DNA from: Acidimicrobiales bacterium
GTDB taxonomy: Bacteria > Actinomycetota > Acidimicrobiia > Acidimicrobiales > SZUA-35
Assembly (NCBI GenBank): GCA_024641625.1
Contig: JAHECQ010000266.1
Span: forward strand, 1-5,587
Direction: 5' to 3'
DNA length: 5,587 nt
A program made the position numbers and the translations under genes. Positions 1 to 5,050 of the stretch are shown one piece after another. Position 1 is the stretch's first letter. Every line of letters starts with the position of its first letter. Below the pieces are notes generated by a model. It saw only the letters and a program-made list of their open reading frames with translations. It was not told the origin of the DNA and made no database searches.

Positions 1-86
1 GTCTGCTTCGCCAGCGTGGGTTCAGCGATGTGTCCGACATCCTGGGAGGCTACGGCGCGTGGCTCGAGCTGCGTCAGACCGTGTGA
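1..86 (+). CDS. Rhodanese-domain protein, C-terminal end only (partial)
   Basis: The frame beginning with a complete codon at base 3 reads LLRQRGFSDVSDILGGYGAW followed by LELRQTV and a TGA at 84-86. The pattern 'L..RGF.DV.d.lGGY.AW' is the typical last strand and helix of a rhodanese domain, the sulfurtransferase fold that carries a persulfide on an active-site cysteine. That cysteine lies upstream, outside the window, so activity cannot be judged. In actinobacteria this ending occurs both in stand-alone rhodaneses and in fusions of a metallo-beta-lactamase fold with rhodanese; 27 residues cannot separate these. It is followed after 77 bases by a lipoprotein gene on the same strand, with no clear terminator between them, so co-transcription is plausible. 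The call rests on motif recognition alone. Confidence 0.7.
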   Translation, partial: LLRQRGFSDVSDILGGYGAWLELRQTV

Positions 87-163
87 CCGCCCCCCGCCGG
101 CCTCGGACCATGGGTGCCAACGCCGTGCGAGCCAATGGAAACCGACGTCCAGCGGGCCCGTCG

Positions 164-634
164 ATGCGTCGGCGGGTCGCGCTGTCGACGCTCCTGCCAC
201 TCACCTTGGTTGCCGCACTGGGCTCGTGCGGATCGAGTGAGCCGACGGCCGGTGATGCCCAGGATCGGTCGACGACCACGACAGGGACCGCCACGACAGG
301 GACCGCCACGACACCGACGGCAGCCGACGACCCGGCATCGACCGACCCGGTATCGACCGAGGACACCGGCCGGACCGTGACGATCAAGGCAACGTACTCC
401 GACGGGCGAGTGAGCACGCCCCGCGAGCGTTTCGAGATCGAACTGGGTCAGAGCGTCGCGGTGTCGGTGACAAGCGATGTCGAGGAGGAAGTCCACATCC
501 ACGGCTATGACGTTTCGCTGCCGCTCAGTGCGGGATCCCCGGCCGAGGTGACTTTCATCGCCGACATTCCCGGCGTGTTCGAAGTCGAACTGGAGGACTC
601 GGGTACCTTCCTGTTCGAAGTACTGGTGCGGTGA
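164..634 (+). CDS. Lipoprotein with cupredoxin-like domain
   Basis: This is a 156-residue exported lipoprotein. Residues 1-21 form a signal peptide (MRRR, then a hydrophobic run to LVAALGS) ending at lipobox Cys22, so the mature protein should be lipid-anchored outside the membrane. Residues 23-68 are a Thr/Ala/Asp/Pro-rich linker built from short repeats. Residues 70-156 form a compact beta-rich domain with 'F.IELGQSVAVSVTSD', HIHGYD (His111, His113) and 'PGVFEVELED', which resembles the cupredoxin_1/EfeO-type cupredoxins. Classical type 1 copper ligands (a Cys and Met near the C-terminus) are absent; only the HxH pair is available, so copper binding is uncertain. The ATG at 164 was chosen because it gives an ideal signal peptide; an in-frame ATG at 110 or GTG at 59 would add an Arg-rich leader. 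No strong Shine-Dalgarno is seen. The stop overlaps the next start (GTGA, 631-634), implying coupled translation with the membrane protein. Confidence 0.8.
   Translation: MRRRVALSTLLPLTLVAALGSCGSSEPTAGDAQDRSTTTTGTATTGTATTPTAADDPASTDPVSTEDTGRTVTIKATYSDGRVSTPRERFEIELGQSVAVSVTSDVEEEVHIHGYDVSLPLSAGSPAEVTFIADIPGVFEVELEDSGTFLFEVLVR
276..358 (+). repeat. Two tandem 15-bp repeat pairs in the lipoprotein linker
   Basis: The unit CCACGACAGGGACCG occurs perfectly at 276-290 and 291-305, with a partial third copy (8 bases) at 306-313. A second, unrelated 15-base unit follows: GACCCGGCATCGACC at 329-343 and GACCCGGTATCGACC at 344-358, differing at one base. Both keep the reading frame and encode repeated TTGTA-like and DP(A/V)ST pentapeptides. 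They build the flexible spacer between the lipid anchor and the cupredoxin-like domain, and such in-frame units can change copy number by slippage. Confidence 0.85.
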
Positions 635-1977
635 TTCCGGCGACCGAGCTCGCGCACGGTGTGGGTTCCCGAGGCGAGTTGCCACTGCCGCTGTGGATGT
701 TCAGCTGGGCGGCGTCGATCGCGCTCGTCTTGTCATTCGTGGCCCTGGGGTTCCTGTGGACCAAGCCGCGCCTGGCCCGAATGGCCTCGGGCGACGCGAT
801 CGAGCTCGGTCGCGTCGCCGGCGTGCTCATCCTGGCCGCCCGGATCGCGGCGCTGGCGCTGTTCGTGACCACCTTGGTGGCGGGGTTCTGGGGGGCCGAC
901 GATCCGTCCCGGAACCTCCTGCCGGTCACCTTCTACGTGGTGGTGTGGGTCGGCGTCTTGATCATCTCCGGACTCGTGTTCGATCTGTGGTCGATCGTCA
1001 ACCCATTCGTTTCGTTGGTGCTGCTCATCGAGTGGGCGTCGGGCCGAGTCTCCGCGGTCGGCGACGGGACGTCCGGCGTCGATGCCCGGCCGTCGCCGGA
1101 CCGTAGCGACGGTGCGGCCGCTCTCGGTTTGTTCGTCCTGCTCTACTTCGAGCTCGTCCACGTGTCGGGAGCATCGCCGCGGTCGATTGCCCGTCTGCTC
1201 GCCGTGCACACCGCGGTTGCCCTGTTCGCCGGTCTGCGCTGGGGGAGCGATTGGCTGCGTCGATACGAACCATTCGGGGCCTTGTGCTTTCTCATCGGTC
1301 ACCTGGCTCCGATGGGGCTCGAGCGCGGTGCGTCAGGTTGGCTGCTTCGACGTCGTCCGCCCATGGCCGCCCTGGGAGTGCTGTCGACGTCACTGGGCAC
1401 GATCCTGTTGTTGATGGTGGTGCTCGGAGGGACGACCTTCGATGGGTTCTCCGAGAGCCAGGCTGGGCGATCACTGTTCCGGTCGGCCAGCGGGACCAGC
1501 GGGACCGTCGTGCTCACCGCGGCCTTGGCCGCCTCGGTGCTGGCAGTGGGTGTGCTGTATCTCAGCGGCTGTTGGTGGGTGTCCCGCGTTGGTTCCCAAC
1601 CGCTGGTTGACATGCTGAGAGCATTCGGACCCTCCCTGGTCCCCATCGTCTTCGGCTACGCGGTGGCCCATTACCTCCAGCTCCTGATCGACGAGAGTCA
1701 AACGTTCGTGTTCCTGCTCTCGGATCCGCTCGGACGCGGCTGGAATCTCTTCGGAACGGCCGATGGGCAGATCAACTTTTCGGTTCTCGGCTCATCGACG
1801 GTGGCTTGGCTCCAGGTGGCCGCCATCCTGTTCGGGCACGTCGGTGCCGTGGCAGTCGCTCATGACCGATCACTCGAGCGCTTCAACGCGAAGGACGCGT
1901 GGCGCGGCCAGTTCGTCATGCTCGTGGTGATGGTGGCCTACAGCACGCTGGGTCTCTGGCTCCTGCTGTCGGCCTGA
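631..1977 (+). CDS. Polytopic membrane protein, family often labelled 'fenitrothion hydrolase'
   Basis: A 448-residue integral membrane protein with about 10-12 hydrophobic segments, roughly at 22-43, 62-87, 97-117, 121-136, 161-178, 189-201, 245-268, 292-312, 333-352, 390-411 and 427-447. Recognisable family signatures are the N-terminal AHGVGSRGELPLPLWMFSW, GGTTFDG (266-272), AHYLQLL (346-352), SDPLGRGWNLFGT (364-376) and GHVGAVAVAHDRSLERF (402-418). From memory, proteins with these signatures are often auto-annotated 'fenitrothion hydrolase', but no phosphotriesterase or other hydrolase motif is visible, so I would not accept that activity. Seven histidines (9, 177, 193, 224, 347, 403, 411) lie mostly in or beside membrane segments and could bind metal or heme; this is inference. 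The GTG start at 631 overlaps the lipoprotein stop by four bases, and no start lies just upstream in this frame. A hairpin follows the stop. Confidence 0.75.
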   Translation: MIPATELAHGVGSRGELPLPLWMFSWAASIALVLSFVALGFLWTKPRLARMASGDAIELGRVAGVLILAARIAALALFVTTLVAGFWGADDPSRNLLPVTFYVVVWVGVLIISGLVFDLWSIVNPFVSLVLLIEWASGRVSAVGDGTSGVDARPSPDRSDGAAALGLFVLLYFELVHVSGASPRSIARLLAVHTAVALFAGLRWGSDWLRRYEPFGALCFLIGHLAPMGLERGASGWLLRRRPPMAALGVLSTSLGTILLLMVVLGGTTFDGFSESQAGRSLFRSASGTSGTVVLTAALAASVLAVGVLYLSGCWWVSRVGSQPLVDMLRAFGPSLVPIVFGYAVAHYLQLLIDESQTFVFLLSDPLGRGWNLFGTADGQINFSVLGSSTVAWLQVAAILFGHVGAVAVAHDRSLERFNAKDAWRGQFVMLVVMVAYSTLGLWLLLSA

Positions 1978-1978
1978 C

Positions 1979-2002
1979 CCGGCAACGCAGCAGGGTTGCC
2001 GG
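1979..2002. terminator. Hairpin between convergent genes, likely bidirectional terminator
   Basis: CCGGCAAC (1979-1986) and GTTGCCGG (1995-2002) form a perfect 8-bp stem with an 8-base loop. It begins two bases after the stop of the membrane-protein gene and lies 15 bases beyond the stop of the convergent patatin gene, so it could serve both. There is no T-tract on either strand, as is usual for terminators in GC-rich actinobacteria. Confidence 0.6.
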
Positions 2003-2016
2003 CCGTGGTTCGGGCC

Positions 2017-2871
2017 TCAGTCGGCTGCGGCCGCAGTCCAGGCGTCGAGCGTGGCGAGCGTCGATGAATAGCTGCGTGCCAGCAGTGTCCCGTTCATCGA
2101 GAAATCGAATGAGCCGATCTCGGGTGGCGTCACGCTCGGAATGATGGCGATGCGGAAGCGGCGGGCCAACTCGTCCACATCGTGGGCGCGTTGATTGCGA
2201 ATCATGAGGTTCACCGAATGAAGGAGGCTTCCGACCAGGCGACGAGGGATGGCATCGGGTGGCGAGACCGGCGACGCATCGAGCGACAGGACACTCCGAG
2301 CACCGAAGGTGAGGGCCTGGCGAATCGGCACGTTGGCGGCGACACCCCCGTCGACGAAGGTGCGCCCATCGAGCGTCACGCTCGGAAAGACACCAGGGAT
2401 GGCCGTGCTGGCGATGAGGGCCGGTCGGACCGGTCCGGCGGTGAGTAGATCCGGTTCTCCGGTGAGCGCGTCGGTGACGACCGCGGCGAAGCGAATCGGG
2501 AGATCCTCGAAGGCAATCGAGCCGAGGTGGTCGTCGATCAGTCGAGCGAGCCGATCGGCTCGACAGAGCACCCCGCTGCGGACCAGGTTGCGGACCATGC
2601 CGATGCGGCTGCCGCCGAAGATGGTTCGTCGATCCATGACCTGCCAGAGCCGAGTCAGCTCGTCGGCCGCCGACGCGGGACGGGCAGCCAGGAGGGCGCC
2701 GTTGAGCGACCCCACCGATGACCCCACGATCAGGTCGGGCACCACACCGCGTTCGAGCAGGGCGCGGATCATGCCCACCTGGACCGCGCCATAGGCGCCT
2801 CCGCCGGACAAGGCGAACGCCAAGGGACGGGGCCAGTCGGAGAACGGTATCGGAGAGCGGGGATCGGTCAT
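2017..2871 (-). CDS. Patatin-like phospholipase family protein
   Basis: A 284-residue patatin-fold serine lipid acyl hydrolase, a normal length for the compact bacterial RssA/YchK-like group. The glycine-rich oxyanion motif is SGGGAYG (22-28), the nucleophile elbow is G-S-S-V-G (50-54) with catalytic Ser52, and the catalytic Asp174 is in VDGGVAANVP (173-182). A further conserved block, ALIASTAIPGVFPSV (151-165), matches the family. All catalytic elements are intact, so hydrolysis of ester bonds in membrane or storage lipids is likely, though the substrate cannot be read from sequence. There is no signal peptide or membrane segment, so it should be cytosolic or peripheral. The ATG at 2871 is the only plausible start before the oxyanion motif. 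No Shine-Dalgarno or TANNNT box is seen just upstream. It is transcribed divergently from the rhomboid-like gene. Confidence 0.92.
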   Translation of the reverse strand: MTDPRSPIPFSDWPRPLAFALSGGGAYGAVQVGMIRALLERGVVPDLIVGSSVGSLNGALLAARPASAADELTRLWQVMDRRTIFGGSRIGMVRNLVRSGVLCRADRLARLIDDHLGSIAFEDLPIRFAAVVTDALTGEPDLLTAGPVRPALIASTAIPGVFPSVTLDGRTFVDGGVAANVPIRQALTFGARSVLSLDASPVSPPDAIPRRLVGSLLHSVNLMIRNQRAHDVDELARRFRIAIIPSVTPPEIGSFDFSMNGTLLARSYSSTLATLDAWTAAAAD

Positions 2872-2979
2872 GAGCGCGGTCGTGATTGGCGGGTGGAGGA
2901 GGAGCCTGATCGTCGGTGTTCACCGTGATCCACCGACGCTGTGTGGTCGGTCCGGCTTGCGGCCGACAACCAGCCCCCA

Positions 2980-3009
2980 GTCAACACCAAAGTTCGCCGA
3001 TGTCAACAC
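2980..3009. repeat. Direct repeat GTCAACAC, 22-bp spacing
   Basis: Two identical octamers, at 2980-2987 and 3002-3009, are offset by 22 bases, close to two helical turns, so they would present on the same DNA face. This could be a regulator site, or chance. On the minus strand bases 3006-3001 read TTGACA, a consensus -35 hexamer pointing toward the patatin gene, but no matching -10 is found 16-18 bases further on. Confidence 0.35.
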
Positions 3010-3020
3010 AGCCCGACCCG

Positions 3021-3055
3021 TCCCGAGCGCTCCGAGGGTCCCGAGCGTGCTCGGG
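3021..3055. promoter_or_regulatory. Adjacent dyads, possible operator of the rhomboid-like gene
   Basis: CCCGAGC (3040-3046) and GCTCGGG (3049-3055) form a perfect inverted repeat with a 2-base centre. The first half with its preceding base and one following base, TCCCGAGCG, is repeated exactly at 3021-3029, 18 bases upstream, where it overlaps the 8-bp palindrome GAGCGCTC (3025-3032). The downstream dyad covers the place where a -35 element for the box at 3074-3079 would be expected (about 3051-3056). This layout suits a repressor or activator site, but no protein is implicated by the sequence. Confidence 0.4.
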
Positions 3056-3073
3056 GAAGAGCGAAGGTCGCGC

Positions 3074-3086
3074 TACGTTGAAGCCA
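3074..3086 (+). promoter_or_regulatory. -10 box and predicted leaderless start of the rhomboid-like gene
   Basis: TACGTT at 3074-3079 matches the actinobacterial TANNNT -10 consensus, and the ATG at 3086 follows after 6 bases, where transcription would be expected to begin. There is no Shine-Dalgarno in front of this ATG. Together these suggest a leaderless mRNA and support choosing this start. No convincing -35 hexamer is present. Confidence 0.55.
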
Positions 3087-3949
3087 TGTTCAGCAACCGG
3101 CCGAGCCGTTTCACCAGCGGCCAAGATCCTTGGTTTCGCGTTGGGACGCTCGATGTCGGGACGTCCGGGATCGTCGCAGGGGTCATCGGCATCAGCATGT
3201 TCGTCTCGGCGGCCGAAGGCCGAGGCGGGCCCGTTCGCCGATGGCTGACGTTCAATGCCGACGCAGTGCTCAACGGGGAGATCTGGCGGGTCTTCACCTG
3301 GTGGATCTCCAATCAGCCGAGCCTGTGGCGGGTGCTCACGGTTGCCTATCTGTTCATCATCGGTGGGCAGATCGAAGGAGCGCTGGGCCGAGTCCGGATG
3401 GCACAGTTCTTCGCCTTCCTCGTGGCGGTGCCCGCCTTGTTGGCCACCATCCTCACGGCCATGACCATCGACGCCGGTTCCTATCTGGAGGCGACCGAGG
3501 CCGGATGGCTCGCCCTGTCGCTGTTGTTCGCCTTCGTGGCCTATCTGCCCAACGTTCGCTTCTTCTTCGGTATCCCGGGTTGGGTGCTGGCCGTGGTCAT
3601 TGCGGTCATCGACCTGCTGCAATTCACCGCCGATCGCCTGGTCGGTGATGTTCTCTGGTACGTGCTCGCCGCGTCGGCGGTGCTGATGATCACCAAGGCC
3701 TTCGGGTTGGCGGAGTCCATCAGCTGGATCCCCAAGGTCCCGTTGCCGGTGGCCGTCGGCGGTGATCCTGCCGGACGTCCCAAGCGCAGCTCCCACCGCA
3801 AGACCAGCCCGACGCTCGATGATCCGCTCGAGGAGATGGAGATCAACGCCATTCTCGATCAGGTCTCCGAACGTGGTCTGCACAGCCTGACGCGGGCGCA
3901 GAAGCGAAAGCTGAAGGCCCACGGCAACAAGAAGCGTCGTCGGTCCTGA
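3086..3949 (+). CDS. Rhomboid-like membrane protein, catalytically inactive
   Basis: A 287-residue protein with about six membrane segments (around 25-43, 83-94, 105-127, 137-153, 163-181, 189-206). The rhomboid fold is indicated by the pre-membrane GEIWRVFTWW (64-73) and GGQIEGALG (93-101), which aligns with GGAVEKRLG of E. coli GlpG. Aligning on these, the GlpG catalytic Ser201 falls on Gly140 and the oxyanion residues His150 and Asn154 on Trp81 and Thr85. The whole membrane domain, residues 1-236, has no histidine, so the Ser/His dyad cannot exist; this is a pseudoprotease in the manner of iRhoms and derlins. After a linker, residues 249-275 (EEMEINAILDQVSERGLHSL and on) resemble the short helical tail found on some bacterial rhomboids (DUF6576-like, from memory), ending in a very basic KKRRRS. 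The start at 3086 is preferred over 2870 because of the -10 box just upstream and because the longer form would overlap the patatin start. Confidence 0.75.
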   Translation: MFSNRPSRFTSGQDPWFRVGTLDVGTSGIVAGVIGISMFVSAAEGRGGPVRRWLTFNADAVLNGEIWRVFTWWISNQPSLWRVLTVAYLFIIGGQIEGALGRVRMAQFFAFLVAVPALLATILTAMTIDAGSYLEATEAGWLALSLLFAFVAYLPNVRFFFGIPGWVLAVVIAVIDLLQFTADRLVGDVLWYVLAASAVLMITKAFGLAESISWIPKVPLPVAVGGDPAGRPKRSSHRKTSPTLDDPLEEMEINAILDQVSERGLHSLTRAQKRKLKAHGNKKRRRS

Positions 3950-3951
3950 GG

Positions 3952-4005
3952 GCCAACCGCGTGCAGTTGCTGCGGCTGAGAGCCATGGAACTGCACGCGA
4001 TTGGC
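3952..4005. terminator. Long palindrome between convergent genes, likely bidirectional terminator
   Basis: CCAACCGCGTGCAGTT (3953-3968) faces AACTGCACGCGATTGG (3989-4004), with an added G-C pair at 3952/4005, giving a 17-bp stem. The single imperfect position is a C/A mismatch in the plus-strand RNA but a G-U wobble in the minus-strand RNA. The 20-base loop itself holds a small hairpin, GGCT (3974-3977) with AGCC (3981-3984). The element starts two bases after the rhomboid-like stop and ends 13 bases from the stop of the convergent spondin_N gene. There is no T-tract. A dispersed REP-type repeat is an alternative reading. Confidence 0.6.
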
Positions 4006-4018
4006 GGATTCGGACCGG

Positions 4019-4801
4019 TCAGCTCACTCGGGTGATGTGCACCTCGGCCACCGGTCCCGACCAGTCGAACGAGGTCGGCAGATCGCCGACGCCGAGAATG
4101 CCCCGATGGTTGGTGATACGGCCATGCTCGGCGAGTAACGGATTCGATGTACCCGAGCCTTCGCCGGGTCCACAGAACGGAGCGGGTACGAGGTCAGCAC
4201 GGTTCTCGGTGTTGATCTCGGTGCCGGCGTCCAAGCCGCGCACCCTGATCGATCGGTCGTGTCCGACGCGCTCGGGGAGCACGACCGAGTCGATGCCGGC
4301 GAAGCCGTCGTTGGTGCACACCAGCATCGCCGCCAGGCTGAAGTTGCGCTCGGTCGTGGTGAAGGAGAAGGTGGCCGACGTGCCCGGGGCAAGGGGTGCC
4401 ATGGCCCCCACGCCGCTGACGCCCAGATCATTGGCGTCGATCTTGGCCTGGAGCTCGGCCGCCAACGCGGGGACTGCCCCGTTCTCCGCCAGGGCCTGGA
4501 GGCCGGCTGATGCCCGGTGGCCACGGTCGAAGATCGAGACGTGGGTTGAGTGCGCTGCGAAGTTCGGTGGCGTGAGCCACTGGCTTGGTGTCGTGTTCTC
4601 GATCGTCACGGTGTAGGTGGCCTCGGTCTGATGGCGACCTCGAAGTGCGTCACCCTCGGCTGCTGATGCGACGACCGGCAGCGCCAGTCCGAGAGCGGTG
4701 GCGGCCAACACGCCGAGGCCGAGTTGGCGGCGGCGGTGGCCTGGTCGGGGGGTTCGGGCGGCTGTGGTTCGGTTGTCGGCTGATGTTGCTCGGTCGTTCA
4801 T
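4019..4801 (-). CDS. Exported spondin_N-domain protein
   Basis: A 260-residue secreted protein. Residues 1-47 are a long signal peptide with an Arg-rich n-region (HRRRQLGLG, 22-30, a weak twin-arginine candidate), a hydrophobic core and a likely cleavage after A-S-A (45-47). Residues 60-259 match the spondin_N fold: YTVTIENTTPSQWLTPPNF (63-81), HVSIFDRGHRAS (87-98), a helix at 105-121, FSFTTTERNFSLAAMLVCTN (145-164) continuing to NDGFAGID (164-171), and DAGTEINTENR (191-201). Cys162 and Cys210 could form a disulfide. In eukaryotic spondins this domain mediates extracellular adhesion and calcium binding; in bacteria its role is unknown, so a surface or matrix function is only inference. The ATG at 4801 is supported by GAAGGTGG (minus strand, 4813-4806) four bases upstream. 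Extending to 5014 would bury the signal peptide behind 71 residues. Confidence 0.85.
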   Translation of the reverse strand: MNDRATSADNRTTAARTPRPGHRRRQLGLGVLAATALGLALPVVASAAEGDALRGRHQTEATYTVTIENTTPSQWLTPPNFAAHSTHVSIFDRGHRASAGLQALAENGAVPALAAELQAKIDANDLGVSGVGAMAPLAPGTSATFSFTTTERNFSLAAMLVCTNDGFAGIDSVVLPERVGHDRSIRVRGLDAGTEINTENRADLVPAPFCGPGEGSGTSNPLLAEHGRITNHRGILGVGDLPTSFDWSGPVAEVHITRVS

Positions 4802-5049
4802 GATTCCACCTTCGAGTGATTGACGTGGTGTGACATCGCCGCGGTGGCGACTCCATCCGAAAGAGAGGGGCGAGCCGGTGACTTCCGGCGATCGGGCGAG
4901 TTTCGGGATTGTTTCGCGCTTCGTTCGTCGGCCGATCGAATTGGGCCGTCGAGGATCCGTGCGCTCCCGCTCCGTGGCCGGTGACCAGGGGCCGGTGGCC
5001 ACCCGTTCGACCATCCTGAGCCCGGCGGTGCTGGGCTAGGTTCTCGACC
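4802..5049. other. Divergent intergenic region, spondin_N / aminotransferase
   Basis: These 248 bases hold the spondin_N ribosome site at one end and the aminotransferase -10 box at the other. Between them lie a direct repeat GGCCGGTG (4976-4983 and 4990-4997) and the perfect palindrome GGTGGCCACC (4994-5003). I see no RNA gene and no convincing small coding region; frames that run through it on both strands continue from the neighbouring genes and lack protein-like character. A promoter for the spondin_N gene could not be placed. Confidence 0.6.
4806..4813 (-). promoter_or_regulatory. Ribosome binding site of the spondin_N gene
   Basis: On the minus strand these bases read GAAGGTGG, one change from the anti-16S consensus AAGGAGG region, four bases before the ATG at 4801. 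It fixes the start of the spondin_N gene and contrasts with the other complete genes in the window, none of which has a comparable site. Confidence 0.65.
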
Positions 5050-5050
5050 A
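5037..5050 (+). promoter_or_regulatory. -10 box and predicted leaderless start of the aminotransferase gene
   Basis: TAGGTT at 5037-5042 is a TANNNT -10 box and the ATG at 5050 follows after 7 bases. No Shine-Dalgarno is seen before the ATG. This is almost the same arrangement as at 3074-3086, which strengthens both calls. A -35 element is not recognisable. Confidence 0.55.

Larger units (their letters stand above)
2872..3085. other. Divergent intergenic region, patatin / rhomboid-like
   Basis: These 214 bases separate the two divergent starts. They contain a direct repeat GTCAACAC (2980-2987 and 3002-3009), the reverse complement of which includes TTGACA facing the patatin gene, a pair of dyads at 3025-3055, and a -10-like box at 3074-3079 for the rhomboid-like gene. 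The patatin-side strand has almost no TA steps between 2872 and 3000, so its -10 element is not recognisable. A reading frame does run through the region from 2870 into the rhomboid-like gene, but it has no protein-like features here. Confidence 0.6.

Noticed and set aside
59..163. Earlier starts (GTG 59, ATG 110) for the cupredoxin lipoprotein
   Set aside because: GTG 59 would overlap the rhodanese end, and both add an Arg-rich leader ahead of a good signal peptide. ATG 110 cannot be fully excluded.
1916..2923. A 335-codon open frame on the minus strand over the patatin gene
   Set aside because: It is in another frame of the same strand, Arg/Pro/Gly-rich with no domain, and overlaps a gene with an intact catalytic dyad. 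GC-rich DNA routinely leaves such frames open.
2932..2951. Inverted repeat ACCGAC/GTCGGT with an 8-base loop
   Set aside because: Only 6-bp arms in GC-rich sequence, not placed relative to any recognisable promoter; likely chance.
2870..3085. A 72-residue N-terminal extension of the rhomboid-like protein from ATG 2870
   Set aside because: It would overlap the patatin start, has no protein-like pattern, and runs through promoter-like repeats. The -10 box at 3074 places the start at 3086.
2981..3922. A 313-codon antisense open frame opposite the rhomboid-like gene
   Set aside because: Composition is low in hydrophobic residues and rich in Gly/Asp/Arg/Gln, with no motif; the plus-strand frame has clear membrane segments and fold signatures.
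4032..4616. A 194-codon plus-strand open frame opposite the spondin_N gene
   Set aside because: It is the antisense shadow of a gene with signal peptide, ribosome site and domain match.
4802..5014. A 71-residue N-terminal extension of the spondin_N protein
   Set aside because: It would hide an obvious signal peptide; a ribosome site directly precedes ATG 4801.
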